A stretch of DNA of 6,105 nucleotides, from the NCBI GenBank assembly GCA_041736895.1, contig JBGSSS010000144.1:1-6105 (forward strand), read 5' to 3'. The notes under the pieces were generated by a model that saw only the letters and a program-made list of their open reading frames with translations, ran no database searches and was not told where the DNA came from. The DNA comes from JANRLT01 sp041736895. GTDB taxonomy: Bacteria > Planctomycetota > Planctomycetia > Pirellulales > JALHPA01. The translations under genes and the position numbers were made by a program. Of the stretch, positions 1 to 5,664 are shown in pieces; position 1 is the stretch's first letter, and each line of letters starts with the position of its first letter.

Positions 1-1
1 T

Positions 2-26
2 GGCCCTGTAAAAATTCTTGTGTCAG
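2..26 (+). repeat. Left terminal inverted repeat of the IS
   Basis: This 25-bp arm pairs with 1374-1398 at 20 of 25 positions. The mismatches are at arm positions 3, 12, 13, 14 and 16. The inner end contains the TTGTGT that could serve as the -35 box of the transposase promoter. Confidence 0.85.
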
Positions 27-46
27 CTAGCAGGAACGGTTAGATT
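18..46 (+). promoter_or_regulatory. Candidate promoter of the transposase
   Basis: TTGTGT (18-23) and TAGATT (41-46) are separated by 17 bp. They match the sigma-70 consensus at 3/6 and 4/6, so the candidate is weak. A -35 box inside the left inverted repeat with the -10 just inside the element is a common arrangement in insertion sequences. It would start transcription about 30 bases before the transposase start codon. Confidence 0.3.
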
Positions 47-82
47 TTTCCTATCCCTTTCCTGAACACTGGAGTCACTAGC

Positions 83-1351
83 ATGGATGCTATCTTACAA
101 GCACGCGCGGAGCAATTGGCCAAGGAATTTGCCACTCAAGCCCGCACCGCCGAGGACTTGAATGGGCTGTTGCAGCTGATGATGAAGACCGGCCTGGAGC
201 GGATGCTCAACACCGAGTTGGATGTTCACCTAGGCCGTCGTGGGACGCCCTCCGCTGCACCCGCATCGAACGCCAGCACCGAGTCGCCTGCCGCCCCGTC
301 CGTCAAACGTTCGCCGAACCGCCGCAACGGCCATTCCAAGAAGACCGTCTCGGGCGATCTGGGCGAGGTGACCATCGCCACGCCGCGGGACCGCGACGGA
401 ACCTTCGAGCCGCAACTGATCGGCAAGCATCAGCGGCGCGTGCCGGGCTTCGACGAGAAGATCCTGGCGCTCTACGCCAAAGGGATGACGACCCGCGATA
501 TTCAAGACATCGTGCGCGAGCTGTACGGCGTCGAAGTCACGGCCAGCTTGGTCTCGCAAATCACCGAGGACATCGCAGCCGAAGTAACGACTTGGCGCAC
601 GCGGCCCCTGGCGGCGGTCTGGCCGATCGTCTATTTCGATGGGATTGTCGTGCATGTCCGCGGTGCCAACGGCCGCGTCGCGGAACACACGATTTACGTC
701 GGTTTAGGCGTGAATCTCGCGGGGAAGAAGGAACTGCTGGGCCTCTGGCTCAGCGAAAACGAAGGAGCCAAGTTCTGGCTGAGTTGCCTGACTGATCTCA
801 AGAGTCGCGGCTTGAATGACATCTTTGTGGTCTGCGTCGATGGCCTGGCCGGCTTCCCCGACGCGATCCGCGCGGCGTATCCGCGAGCGAGTGTTCAGTT
901 GTGCGTGGTGCATCTGGTTCGCGCCGCGCTGCGGTACGTGAACACGACCGACAGCAAGCAAGTGGTGATGGACCTCAAGAAGATTTATCAAGCGGCGACC
1001 GTCCTCGAAGCCGAGCAGGCACTCGACGCTTTCGCTCAAGCTTGGGATGCCAAGTACCCGACGATTAGCAAAATGTGGCGGAGCAAGTGGGCCGACATCA
1101 GCACGCTGTTCGACTTCCCGCCGCCGATCCGCAAAGCCATTTACACCACCAACGCCATCGAGAGTCTGAATAGCGTCATCCGCAAGTTCACCCGCAACCG
1201 CAAGATTTATCCCAACGAGGAGTCGGCGCTGAAGTTGGTGTACTTGGCCATCCGCGAGGCTTCGGCCAAATGGACCATGCCAATCCACCACTGGAAGGAG
1301 GCCCTCAACCACTTCGCCGTCCTCTACGAAGGAAGATTGCCAGTCGCCTAA
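83..1351 (+). CDS. IS256-family (Mutator-type) DDE transposase
   Basis: A 422-residue transposase that would cut and join the ends of its own element. Length is typical of the family (about 400 residues), and the frame is intact from start to stop. The N-terminal region (1-130) has the family's opening helices (LLQLMMKTGLERMLNTELD) and a Ser/Pro/Ala/Asn-rich stretch (about 55-88). A helix-turn-helix-like DNA-binding segment follows at about 125-165 (TTRDIQDIVRELYGVEVTASLVSQIT). The RNase H-like core shows D186 in YFDGI, D253 in VCVDGLAGFP, the family C-x2-H motif at C274/H277 (QLCVVHLVR), and the catalytic E360 in YTTNAIESLNSVIRKFT. ATG at 83 is chosen because GGAG (71-74) sits 8 bases upstream. 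All catalytic residues are present, so it is probably active or only recently inactive. Confidence 0.96.
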   Translation: MDAILQARAEQLAKEFATQARTAEDLNGLLQLMMKTGLERMLNTELDVHLGRRGTPSAAPASNASTESPAAPSVKRSPNRRNGHSKKTVSGDLGEVTIATPRDRDGTFEPQLIGKHQRRVPGFDEKILALYAKGMTTRDIQDIVRELYGVEVTASLVSQITEDIAAEVTTWRTRPLAAVWPIVYFDGIVVHVRGANGRVAEHTIYVGLGVNLAGKKELLGLWLSENEGAKFWLSCLTDLKSRGLNDIFVVCVDGLAGFPDAIRAAYPRASVQLCVVHLVRAALRYVNTTDSKQVVMDLKKIYQAATVLEAEQALDAFAQAWDAKYPTISKMWRSKWADISTLFDFPPPIRKAIYTTNAIESLNSVIRKFTRNRKIYPNEESALKLVYLAIREASAKWTMPIHHWKEALNHFAVLYEGRLPVA

Positions 1352-1373
1352 GCAAATCACAGACCCTGCGACA

Positions 1374-1398
1374 CTGACACAAAAGAATTTACAGGCCC
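1374..1398 (-). repeat. Right terminal inverted repeat of the IS
   Basis: Read on the minus strand, this 25-bp arm matches 2-26 at 20 of 25 positions. It marks the junction with the interrupted host gene; from 1399 rightward the sequence becomes visibly AT-rich. Confidence 0.85.
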
Positions 1399-1716
1399 TT
1401 TCCATTGTCCAACGACACACGAAAATGCCTCCGTATCTTTCCATTTTCCTTTATCCTTAACCGCAATTGGGTAATAAGTGAAATGTTCTTGAAGTTTGTA
1501 TTTTGACGATGATTGAAGATTGATAAATTTTGTTAATGAAACCAGCGCATCTCGGTAGTCCATTGGATGCATTGGCAAGTTGCTGGAGGGGGTGCCTTGA
1601 ATGAATTGAGTGTTACATAATTCAACCAAATTGTCTCTCGCGGTGGTGTCGTAAAGTGCAGCAACAATTCTACGAATATTCAACGCTTCAACAGGACTTT
1701 CAATTTCAATTGACAT
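1399..1716 (-). pseudogene. Unknown-function gene, 5' part, truncated by the IS256 insertion
   Basis: The first 106 codons of a gene that I do not recognise. The start is well supported: ATG at 1716 has GGAG 7 bases upstream (1724-1727), and a possible -10 TCTAAT lies at 1753-1758 (minus strand) with only a poor -35. The reading frame runs into the IS, which adds 13 foreign residues (GPVNSFVSVSQGL) and a TGA at 1357-1359; the junction falls exactly between codons 106 and 107. The native part is soluble-looking, with no signal peptide or membrane segment. It has a helical first half (residues 8-35 and 52-67) and a strand-like second half (FTYYPIAVKDKGKW). The DNA is clearly more AT-rich than its neighbours, which suggests horizontal acquisition. 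The rest of the gene should lie left of the IS, outside the window. It could be a small accessory protein, but no family can be assigned. Confidence 0.75.
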
Positions 1717-1795
1717 GATTATTCTCCGATAATTTTGTGAAAGTAGTTTGCAATTAGACTCAGCGTAAAGTCAGCAGTTCACAGGACACAAAAAG

Positions 1796-1831
1796 CCAAA
1801 AAAAACACAGAACCAAAATGGCTCTGTGTTT
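1796..1831 (-). terminator. Intrinsic terminator of the cyclophilin gene
   Basis: On the minus strand a 12-bp stem (1820-1831 with 1803-1814, one G-U wobble) closes a 5-base loop and is followed by a run of eight U (plus-strand A at 1798-1805, overlapping the stem foot). It begins 32 bases after the cyclophilin stop codon and separates that gene from the interrupted gene downstream. Confidence 0.85.
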
Positions 1832-1862
1832 CTTAACCCCGAAAATACTGCAACTTTCATAT

Positions 1863-3026
1863 TTACTTCGCCGGGCCCGTCACCGGCGCGTAGTCGTGTG
1901 CTCGCTTGCGAATCACGGTGGCGCTCGTGATCACGTCGGCTTTGATATTCGGATTAGGGCGTTCGGGGTCGATACGTTGAATCTTATCCAGCACGTCTTG
2001 CCCCTCGATCACGCGGCCAAAGACCGTGTGCTTGCCGTCCAATTGCTCTGTCGGACCAAATGTGAGAAAGAACTGCGACCCGCCGGTGTCCGGACCCGCG
2101 TGAGCCATGCTCAGCGAGCCGCGGAAGTGCATCCGGGCCTTGGGCGAGTTGCATTCACACTTGATCGTGTAACCCGGTCCGCCGGAACCGTCGTTGCGGG
2201 GATCGTTGTCTTTGGTCAAGGGATCGCCCCCTTGCGCCATGAAGCCATCCAACACGCGATGAAACGCGATCCCGTCGTAGAATTTTTTCTCGACCAAACT
2301 GATGAAGTTGGCCACGGTGTTCGGGGCTTCGTTTTCAAAGAGTTCGACGACGATATCTCCCTTGGTCGTGGAGATTTTGACGCGTGGAAGATCATCGGCT
2401 TTGATTTCGGCGGCACGAAGCGTTGCTTCGTTTGCAAGCTTTGTTACCTGCGGGTTCTGGACATTTTTGGAGATGAGTTTTTCATCTTGGAGAATGGCGC
2501 TGGCGGTCGTATAGTCATTCATCGACCATGCCAACATGGCCAACTCGCCGAAGAACGCGGTTTTGGCCCGCTCGTCAGGGTTCTTCTCCATCTGAGGGCG
2601 TAGCATGTTGGCCATGCGCGTGGCCTCCTTCGTGTTTTGCTCCGCGATGTCGCTGAGGAAAAACTCGAACACCAAGTCAGCGACCTCTTTGTTTGTCGGG
2701 TTCACGACATAGGCATCTTCGGCCGTCTTTCGTAAGACCGGCGCTAGCTCCATCGCTTGCTTCCGGAGCGGCTCGAATTGTTGCTGTAGCGCTTGTTGAC
2801 CCGCTTTATCCGCAGGGTCTAGTTGTTGAAATTTGCTCTGCAGTTTGCCCATCTCGGCGATCAACGGCTTCCATTTCGCGAAGTTTGCTGCAAAGGCCGC
2901 TTCTTGGGGAGTGGCCGCTGGAGGACTTGCAGGAGCCTTGGCTGGCACCGGTTCTTCCGCCGTGGCCCAAGGCAGAAACCCAGATGTCAACAAGAGAATC
3001 AGAGTCGATGTACAAACAACACGCAT
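1863..3026 (-). CDS. Exported cyclophilin-type peptidyl-prolyl cis-trans isomerase
   Basis: A 387-residue protein predicted to isomerise prolyl peptide bonds outside the cytoplasm. Residues 1-23 form a signal peptide (hydrophobic core about 8-19, cleavage near ATA-EE), followed by an Ala/Pro-rich linker (25-40). Residues 41-210 are largely helical and resemble no family I can name. The cyclophilin domain runs from about 214 to 375. It carries FHRVLDGFMAQGGDP (R257, F262, M263, Q265, equivalent to human CypA R55, F60, M61, Q63), SMAHAGPDTGGSQFF (A308, Q318, F320) and QLDGKHTVFG (H333). The position of CypA Trp121 is Q328, which in this family predicts weak cyclosporin binding. ATG at 3026 is supported by AGGAG at 3035-3039, 8 bases upstream. 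A candidate promoter upstream and a terminator downstream suggest a monocistronic gene. The domain call is firm; the substrate is unknown. Confidence 0.93.
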   Translation of the reverse strand: MRVVCTSTLILLLTSGFLPWATAEEPVPAKAPASPPAATPQEAAFAANFAKWKPLIAEMGKLQSKFQQLDPADKAGQQALQQQFEPLRKQAMELAPVLRKTAEDAYVVNPTNKEVADLVFEFFLSDIAEQNTKEATRMANMLRPQMEKNPDERAKTAFFGELAMLAWSMNDYTTASAILQDEKLISKNVQNPQVTKLANEATLRAAEIKADDLPRVKISTTKGDIVVELFENEAPNTVANFISLVEKKFYDGIAFHRVLDGFMAQGGDPLTKDNDPRNDGSGGPGYTIKCECNSPKARMHFRGSLSMAHAGPDTGGSQFFLTFGPTEQLDGKHTVFGRVIEGQDVLDKIQRIDPERPNPNIKADVITSATVIRKRAHDYAPVTGPAK

Positions 3027-3077
3027 CAGGGGAACTCCTGTTCAGGCGGGCAAGAAGAATTCGCGGTAGGAATCGAT

Positions 3078-3106
3078 ATTTTAGGCAATTTCGTCCGGTT
3101 TGACAC
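3078..3106 (-). promoter_or_regulatory. Candidate sigma-70-type promoter of the cyclophilin gene
   Basis: Read on the minus strand, GTGTCA (3101-3106; 4/6) and TAAAAT (3078-3083; 5/6) are separated by 17 bp. Transcription would start near 3071, about 45 bases before the ATG at 3026. It lies in the 146-bp gap behind the TPR gene, in which I see no clear minus-strand terminator, so read-through from upstream remains possible. Confidence 0.45.
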
Positions 3107-3172
3107 GGCCTAAGAACCGGTTTTTTTCAGGCAATTTTCCAGACAGCTTCCGGCGTGTGAGCGCATCCTGAA

Positions 3173-4330
3173 CTATTTCCCCGCGATATAAGGCTGCTTG
3201 TTCTGGTACAGCGCGAGCCGCGTTTTGAGTTCTTCCTGCTTGCGCGGCGGGGCGATTTTCAACGCTTCGGTTTGCGTGGCCACCGCAGCAGCGTAGTCGC
3301 CGGTCGCCGCTTGCGCCACGGCCAACGTGTCTAGGAATTGATAGCTGCGATAAGCATCCCATTCGCACGCCGCGCGGGCAAGTTTCAACGCCGCGGCGGG
3401 GTCATAAAACTTGGCCGCCGGATTCGTCGCTTGCAGCCAGGCCAAACTATTTCGCACGGCCGCCGAGAGCGGATCAAGTTCGAGAGTCTTATCCAAATCG
3501 GCTTTGGCGAGATCGGGTTTGTTCAACGCATCGTGAACCCAACTCCGAATCAGGTATGCTTTGGCAAAAGCGGAATCTATCGCGATGGCTTTTTCCAGAT
3601 CGGCGAGCGCCGCGTCGTACTTCTTTTGTTCGTAGAGCGCCCAACCGCGCGAAACTTGGGCCGGGGCGTAACGCGGCGAGATAGCTAGCGCCTCGTCACA
3701 GTCTTGAATTGCATCGGCTAGGTTCCCGGCTTCGATCCGCGCTTCGGCACGCGCGTTGAGCAGCATCGCGCTCGGCTTTTCGAGGGTCGCTAGGCACTGA
3801 GTGAACTCATCCGACGCGCGGTCGAATTCGCCTTGTTTGAAGAAGATAATCCCGCGCAGATAATAATACGGCCCGAGCGGTTTCTTCGCCGCTTCGGCCG
3901 CTTCGAGTTCGGTGTTGAAGAGCTCCATCGCCTTTTCAAAGAGCAACACATCGCGCGCGCGGAGGACCCCGCCCATCGTTTGTAAGTAAAGCTCCCGTTC
4001 GACCAGACGTTCTTCACGCACGAGCAGCACTGTGCCGACCGGCAGCGGTTGGGGCTTCTCGCCCGATTGACCGTAGGCCGGCGTAACATCGATCCGCGTG
4101 ATGATCAGTTTCCCCTTGTAGCCGTAGCTTTTTTCCGGGGGGGCCTCGGCTTTTGCAGGAGAAGTCGCTGCTTTGGACGAGGGGCTTGGTTGTGCGGCCG
4201 GGAGTGCTTGCGGCTTAGCAGTTACAGGTGCTGGTTGTTTCAGCGCCGGCTGCGCTCCGCAAGGAATAACGGCAATCAGCAACGAGAATATCGCGGCGAA
4301 TAACAATCGAACTCCCCAACCGGCGGACAT
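3173..4330 (-). CDS. Exported SH3-like/tetratricopeptide-repeat (TPR) protein
   Basis: A 385-residue protein with no catalytic motif, probably a protein-interaction scaffold in the envelope. Residues 1-26 are a signal peptide (hydrophobic core 8-22, cleavage near GAQ-PA). C24 is not in a convincing lipobox. A low-complexity Ala/Pro/Lys linker fills about 27-66. Residues 70-128 look strand-rich (KLIITRI, PVGTVLLVREE, LYLQTMGGVLRARDVL), like a small SH3-like domain; this is inferred from pattern only. TPR units follow at about 153-186, 188-221, 222-255 and 256-289, with a last one near 330-363; the typical G/A/Y/A spacing and closing D/P are visible (RGWALYEQKKYDAALADLEK). A TTG codon 12 bases further upstream overlaps the GAGGG ribosome-binding site, so ATG at 4330 is chosen. 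The sigma factor upstream ends in its own terminator, so the two are probably separate transcripts. Confidence 0.85.
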   Translation of the reverse strand: MSAGWGVRLLFAAIFSLLIAVIPCGAQPALKQPAPVTAKPQALPAAQPSPSSKAATSPAKAEAPPEKSYGYKGKLIITRIDVTPAYGQSGEKPQPLPVGTVLLVREERLVERELYLQTMGGVLRARDVLLFEKAMELFNTELEAAEAAKKPLGPYYYLRGIIFFKQGEFDRASDEFTQCLATLEKPSAMLLNARAEARIEAGNLADAIQDCDEALAISPRYAPAQVSRGWALYEQKKYDAALADLEKAIAIDSAFAKAYLIRSWVHDALNKPDLAKADLDKTLELDPLSAAVRNSLAWLQATNPAAKFYDPAAALKLARAACEWDAYRSYQFLDTLAVAQAATGDYAAAVATQTEALKIAPPRKQEELKTRLALYQNKQPYIAGK

Positions 4331-4335
4331 AGTGA

Positions 4336-4340
4336 CCCTC
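4336..4340 (-). promoter_or_regulatory. Ribosome-binding site that sets the TPR gene start
   Basis: GAGGG on the minus strand, 5 bases before the ATG at 4330. The alternative in-frame TTG at 4340-4342 would overlap this site and has no such sequence at the right distance, so the shorter protein is preferred. Confidence 0.65.
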
Positions 4341-4358
4341 AAGAAATCTGGAAGTATG

Positions 4359-4389
4359 AAAAATTAGCCCCTCGTCAAATGACGAGGGG
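4359..4389 (-). terminator. Intrinsic terminator of the sigma factor gene
   Basis: On the minus strand CCCCTCGTC (4381-4389) pairs perfectly with GACGAGGGG (4368-4376) around a 4-base loop that can close one more pair. A U-rich tail follows (CUAAUUUUU, down to 4359). It starts 43 bases after the sigma factor stop and ends 29 bases before the TPR start codon, so most of the TPR leader is downstream of it. Confidence 0.85.
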
Positions 4390-4431
4390 AAGAGTGATAG
4401 CGTCAAATCTCGAAGGGGCTCACGACCTTGG

Positions 4432-5013
4432 CTACGAGGGCGTTTTGACCGCTGCTTTGCGCATTTTATCGCGCGCTCGCGAGAGTGTCGGGCCGATGGA
4501 ATTTTCCGCCATGCCCGTCAGACTGCTGATCTCGCCGTAGGATTTTCCTTCGAGATGATAGAGTCGGACGAGTTGGGCTTCGGAGCTTTCGAGTTCGTCG
4601 AGCAGTCGTTCGACTTCGTCGCGGTTTTGCAGCAGTTCCTCGTCAGCCGGCACCGTGCTGTGTCCATTGGCCGCATGATCCCCGGCCTGCTCGCCCAGAT
4701 TGGCGGTTGGCTTGCGCTTGAGAAGTTTCGCCACGACGATCCGCCGGGTGATCACCGTCAGATACGTCGCCAATGAACTTTCGCCGCGAAAATGCCGCAG
4801 CAGAGCAAAGTCATTGCGCACGATGTTCCAAAAAACTTCGCCGGCCAAATCTTCGCGGTCTTCATTGGTCAGCCGCAGCGAGCGGCATTGGGCCGAATGG
4901 TTGATGACGTGAATCACCAAACCCATGTAGCGATCGACAAAGTCCTCCCACGACTTGGGCTCTTTGTCCAAGCAACGCGCGAGCAATTTGCGGTCATATT
5001 CCGAGAGCGCCAC
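4432..5013 (-). CDS. ECF-like RNA polymerase sigma factor (sigma-70 family)
   Basis: A 193-residue two-domain sigma factor that would direct RNA polymerase to a specific promoter set. Region 2 spans about 20-95: SWEDFVDRYMGLVIHVI (2.1), EDLAGEVFWNIVRNDFALLRHF (2.2), then FRGESSLATYLTVITRRIV (2.3-2.4). An acidic, polar linker follows (about 104-130). Region 4 spans about 132-187, with the helix-turn-helix QLVRLYHLEGKSYGEISSLTGM continuing into SIGPTLSRARDKMRK. Regions 1 and 3 are absent, as in ECF factors, and the length fits that class. The start is GTG at 5013, with AGGA 8 bases upstream (5022-5025). No anti-sigma factor lies next to it: the downstream gene encodes an SH3-like/TPR protein behind a terminator. 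Its control and regulon cannot be read from here; the subgroup is unassigned. Confidence 0.93.
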   Translation of the reverse strand: MALSEYDRKLLARCLDKEPKSWEDFVDRYMGLVIHVINHSAQCRSLRLTNEDREDLAGEVFWNIVRNDFALLRHFRGESSLATYLTVITRRIVVAKLLKRKPTANLGEQAGDHAANGHSTVPADEELLQNRDEVERLLDELESSEAQLVRLYHLEGKSYGEISSLTGMAENSIGPTLSRARDKMRKAAVKTPS

Positions 5014-5235
5014 GGTCGTTTTCCTTTGGGGCTATCTATCGATTGCCAGTCGCTCCGCACCGAACGGCACGATGCATGAAAATCTGGCGCGCGAAATCTG
5101 GCGGAGCGCTACCCTCGATGGTGTGTCGCTGGCTTCGCTCCCCGGGCCGACCCTGGCCGTCCAGCCAAAACGAGGAAATGTCTGGGGAGCCAGCCATTCT
5201 TAAACCCCGCTTTGGCGAGAAAAGTTCCATAATCA

Positions 5236-5264
5236 TTGTAGATGGCCCACCAGCTAGCTGCAAG
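5236..5264 (-). promoter_or_regulatory. Weak candidate promoter of the sigma factor gene
   Basis: Minus-strand TTGCAG (5259-5264; 3/6) and TACAAT (5236-5241; 5/6) are 17 bp apart. The perfect palindrome CAGCTAGCTG (5252-5261) overlaps the -35 box, as an operator could. Use of this promoter would give a leader of about 215 bases containing the inverted repeats at 5051-5196. The -35 match is poor, and an ECF-dependent promoter elsewhere is equally possible. Confidence 0.25.
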
Positions 5265-5536
5265 TTTGGGGCCAAGGAATGCTTTTTTGGGGGCAAAATC
5301 ACGGTTCCGGACTCCCCTGATGTTCGCGATGTATTCCTGACGATCCAGTTTCCATTCTATCTGAAAAAGCCGTCGCTTCCTGCTTTTGCTTTTAAGAACG
5401 AGGCATTGCTGTTAATTCAGTAACTCGAATATCATGCCGATATGATCCTGACAATCGAGATTGATTATCAAGAAAAAAAGGGGGGGCAATCATTTCCATG
5501 TTGCGGCATCTTCGGCAACTCCGCCCGTGGAGGACG

Positions 5537-5565
5537 TTGACACTCCTGGGGACCGGTACTATTAT
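5537..5565 (+). promoter_or_regulatory. Sigma-70-type promoter of the ferredoxin gene
   Basis: A perfect TTGACA (5537-5542) and TATTAT (5560-5565; 5/6) are separated by exactly 17 bp. This is the best promoter in the window. Transcription should begin near 5572, leaving an untranslated leader of about 93 bases before the ferredoxin ATG. Confidence 0.75.
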
Positions 5566-5567
5566 TC

Positions 5568-5593
5568 CGGCAGAAAGCAAAGGGAATCTGCCG
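5568..5593 (+). promoter_or_regulatory. Inverted repeat at the predicted ferredoxin transcription start
   Basis: CGGCAGA (5568-5574) and TCTGCCG (5587-5593) form a perfect 7-bp inverted repeat with a 12-base centre. It begins two bases after the -10 box and covers the predicted start point near 5572. It may be an operator for a dimeric repressor or a hairpin at the 5' end of the messenger. Which one cannot be told from sequence. Confidence 0.45.
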
Positions 5594-5651
5594 ATACTGG
5601 TTCCTAGCCTGAGTTGCTTGTTTTTCGTTGTTAAGCCTCATTCATCGTCAC

Positions 5652-5655
5652 GGAG
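5652..5655 (+). promoter_or_regulatory. Ribosome-binding site that sets the ferredoxin start
   Basis: GGAG, 9 bases before the ATG at 5665. The TTG at 5659, two codons upstream in the same frame, is only 3 bases from this site, so the ATG is the likely start and the protein begins MAHVVC. Confidence 0.7.
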
Positions 5656-5664
5656 TTTTTGGTC

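Larger units (their letters stand above)
2..1398 (+). mobile_element. Complete IS256-family insertion sequence
   Basis: A 1397-bp element containing one transposase gene and no passenger gene. Its ends are imperfect inverted repeats at 2-26 and 1374-1398 that match at 20 of 25 positions; both begin with GG and share the inner block TTGTGTCAG. Family assignment rests on the transposase, which has the IS256/Mutator catalytic signature. IS256 elements usually make an 8-9 bp target duplication. Here the left flank is cut off by the window (only base 1 is visible), so the duplication cannot be confirmed; the right-hand candidate begins at 1399 (TTTCCATT). The element lies inside an AT-rich minus-strand gene and replaces its 3' part. 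The exact ends are uncertain by one or two bases. Confidence 0.9.
5014..5664. other. 651-bp gene-free divergent intergenic region with several dyads
   Basis: No convincing gene lies between the divergent sigma factor and ferredoxin genes. The sigma-proximal half (5014-5210) is GC-rich and structured. It has CGCTCCGC (5051-5058) facing GCGGAGCG (5101-5108), a tandem AAATCTGGCG at 5080-5089 and 5094-5103, and a 12-pair interrupted inverted repeat (5130-5143 with 5184-5196). The middle (5210-5540) is more AT-rich, with a perfect palindrome CAGCTAGCTG (5252-5261), an A7G7 run (5473-5486) and three small dyads (5431-5471). The ferredoxin-proximal end carries a strong promoter and a start-point dyad, listed separately. 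Confidence 0.6.

Noticed and set aside
1399..1407. Target-site duplication of the IS
   Set aside because: Only one base of the left flank is inside the window, so no duplication can be shown.
704..1444. Long minus-strand open frame across the transposase
   Set aside because: It is antisense to a firmly identified transposase, crosses the IS end and has no family resemblance.
1818..2603. Plus-strand open frame antisense to the cyclophilin gene
   Set aside because: Its start lies in the terminator hairpin, and the opposite strand encodes a clear cyclophilin.
5036..5302. Open frame of 88 codons on the minus strand upstream of the sigma factor
   Set aside because: No credible ribosome-binding site or domain pattern. 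It overlaps structured intergenic DNA and would end close to the sigma start.
5043..5423. Open frame of 126 codons on the plus strand in the intergenic region
   Set aside because: It starts at TTG with no ribosome-binding site, crosses the dyads and the candidate sigma promoter, and its translation looks like non-coding sequence.
5461..5471. TTGATTATCAA as an FNR/CRP-type site
   Set aside because: FNR sites have TTGAT and ATCAA separated by four bases; here the spacer is one base.
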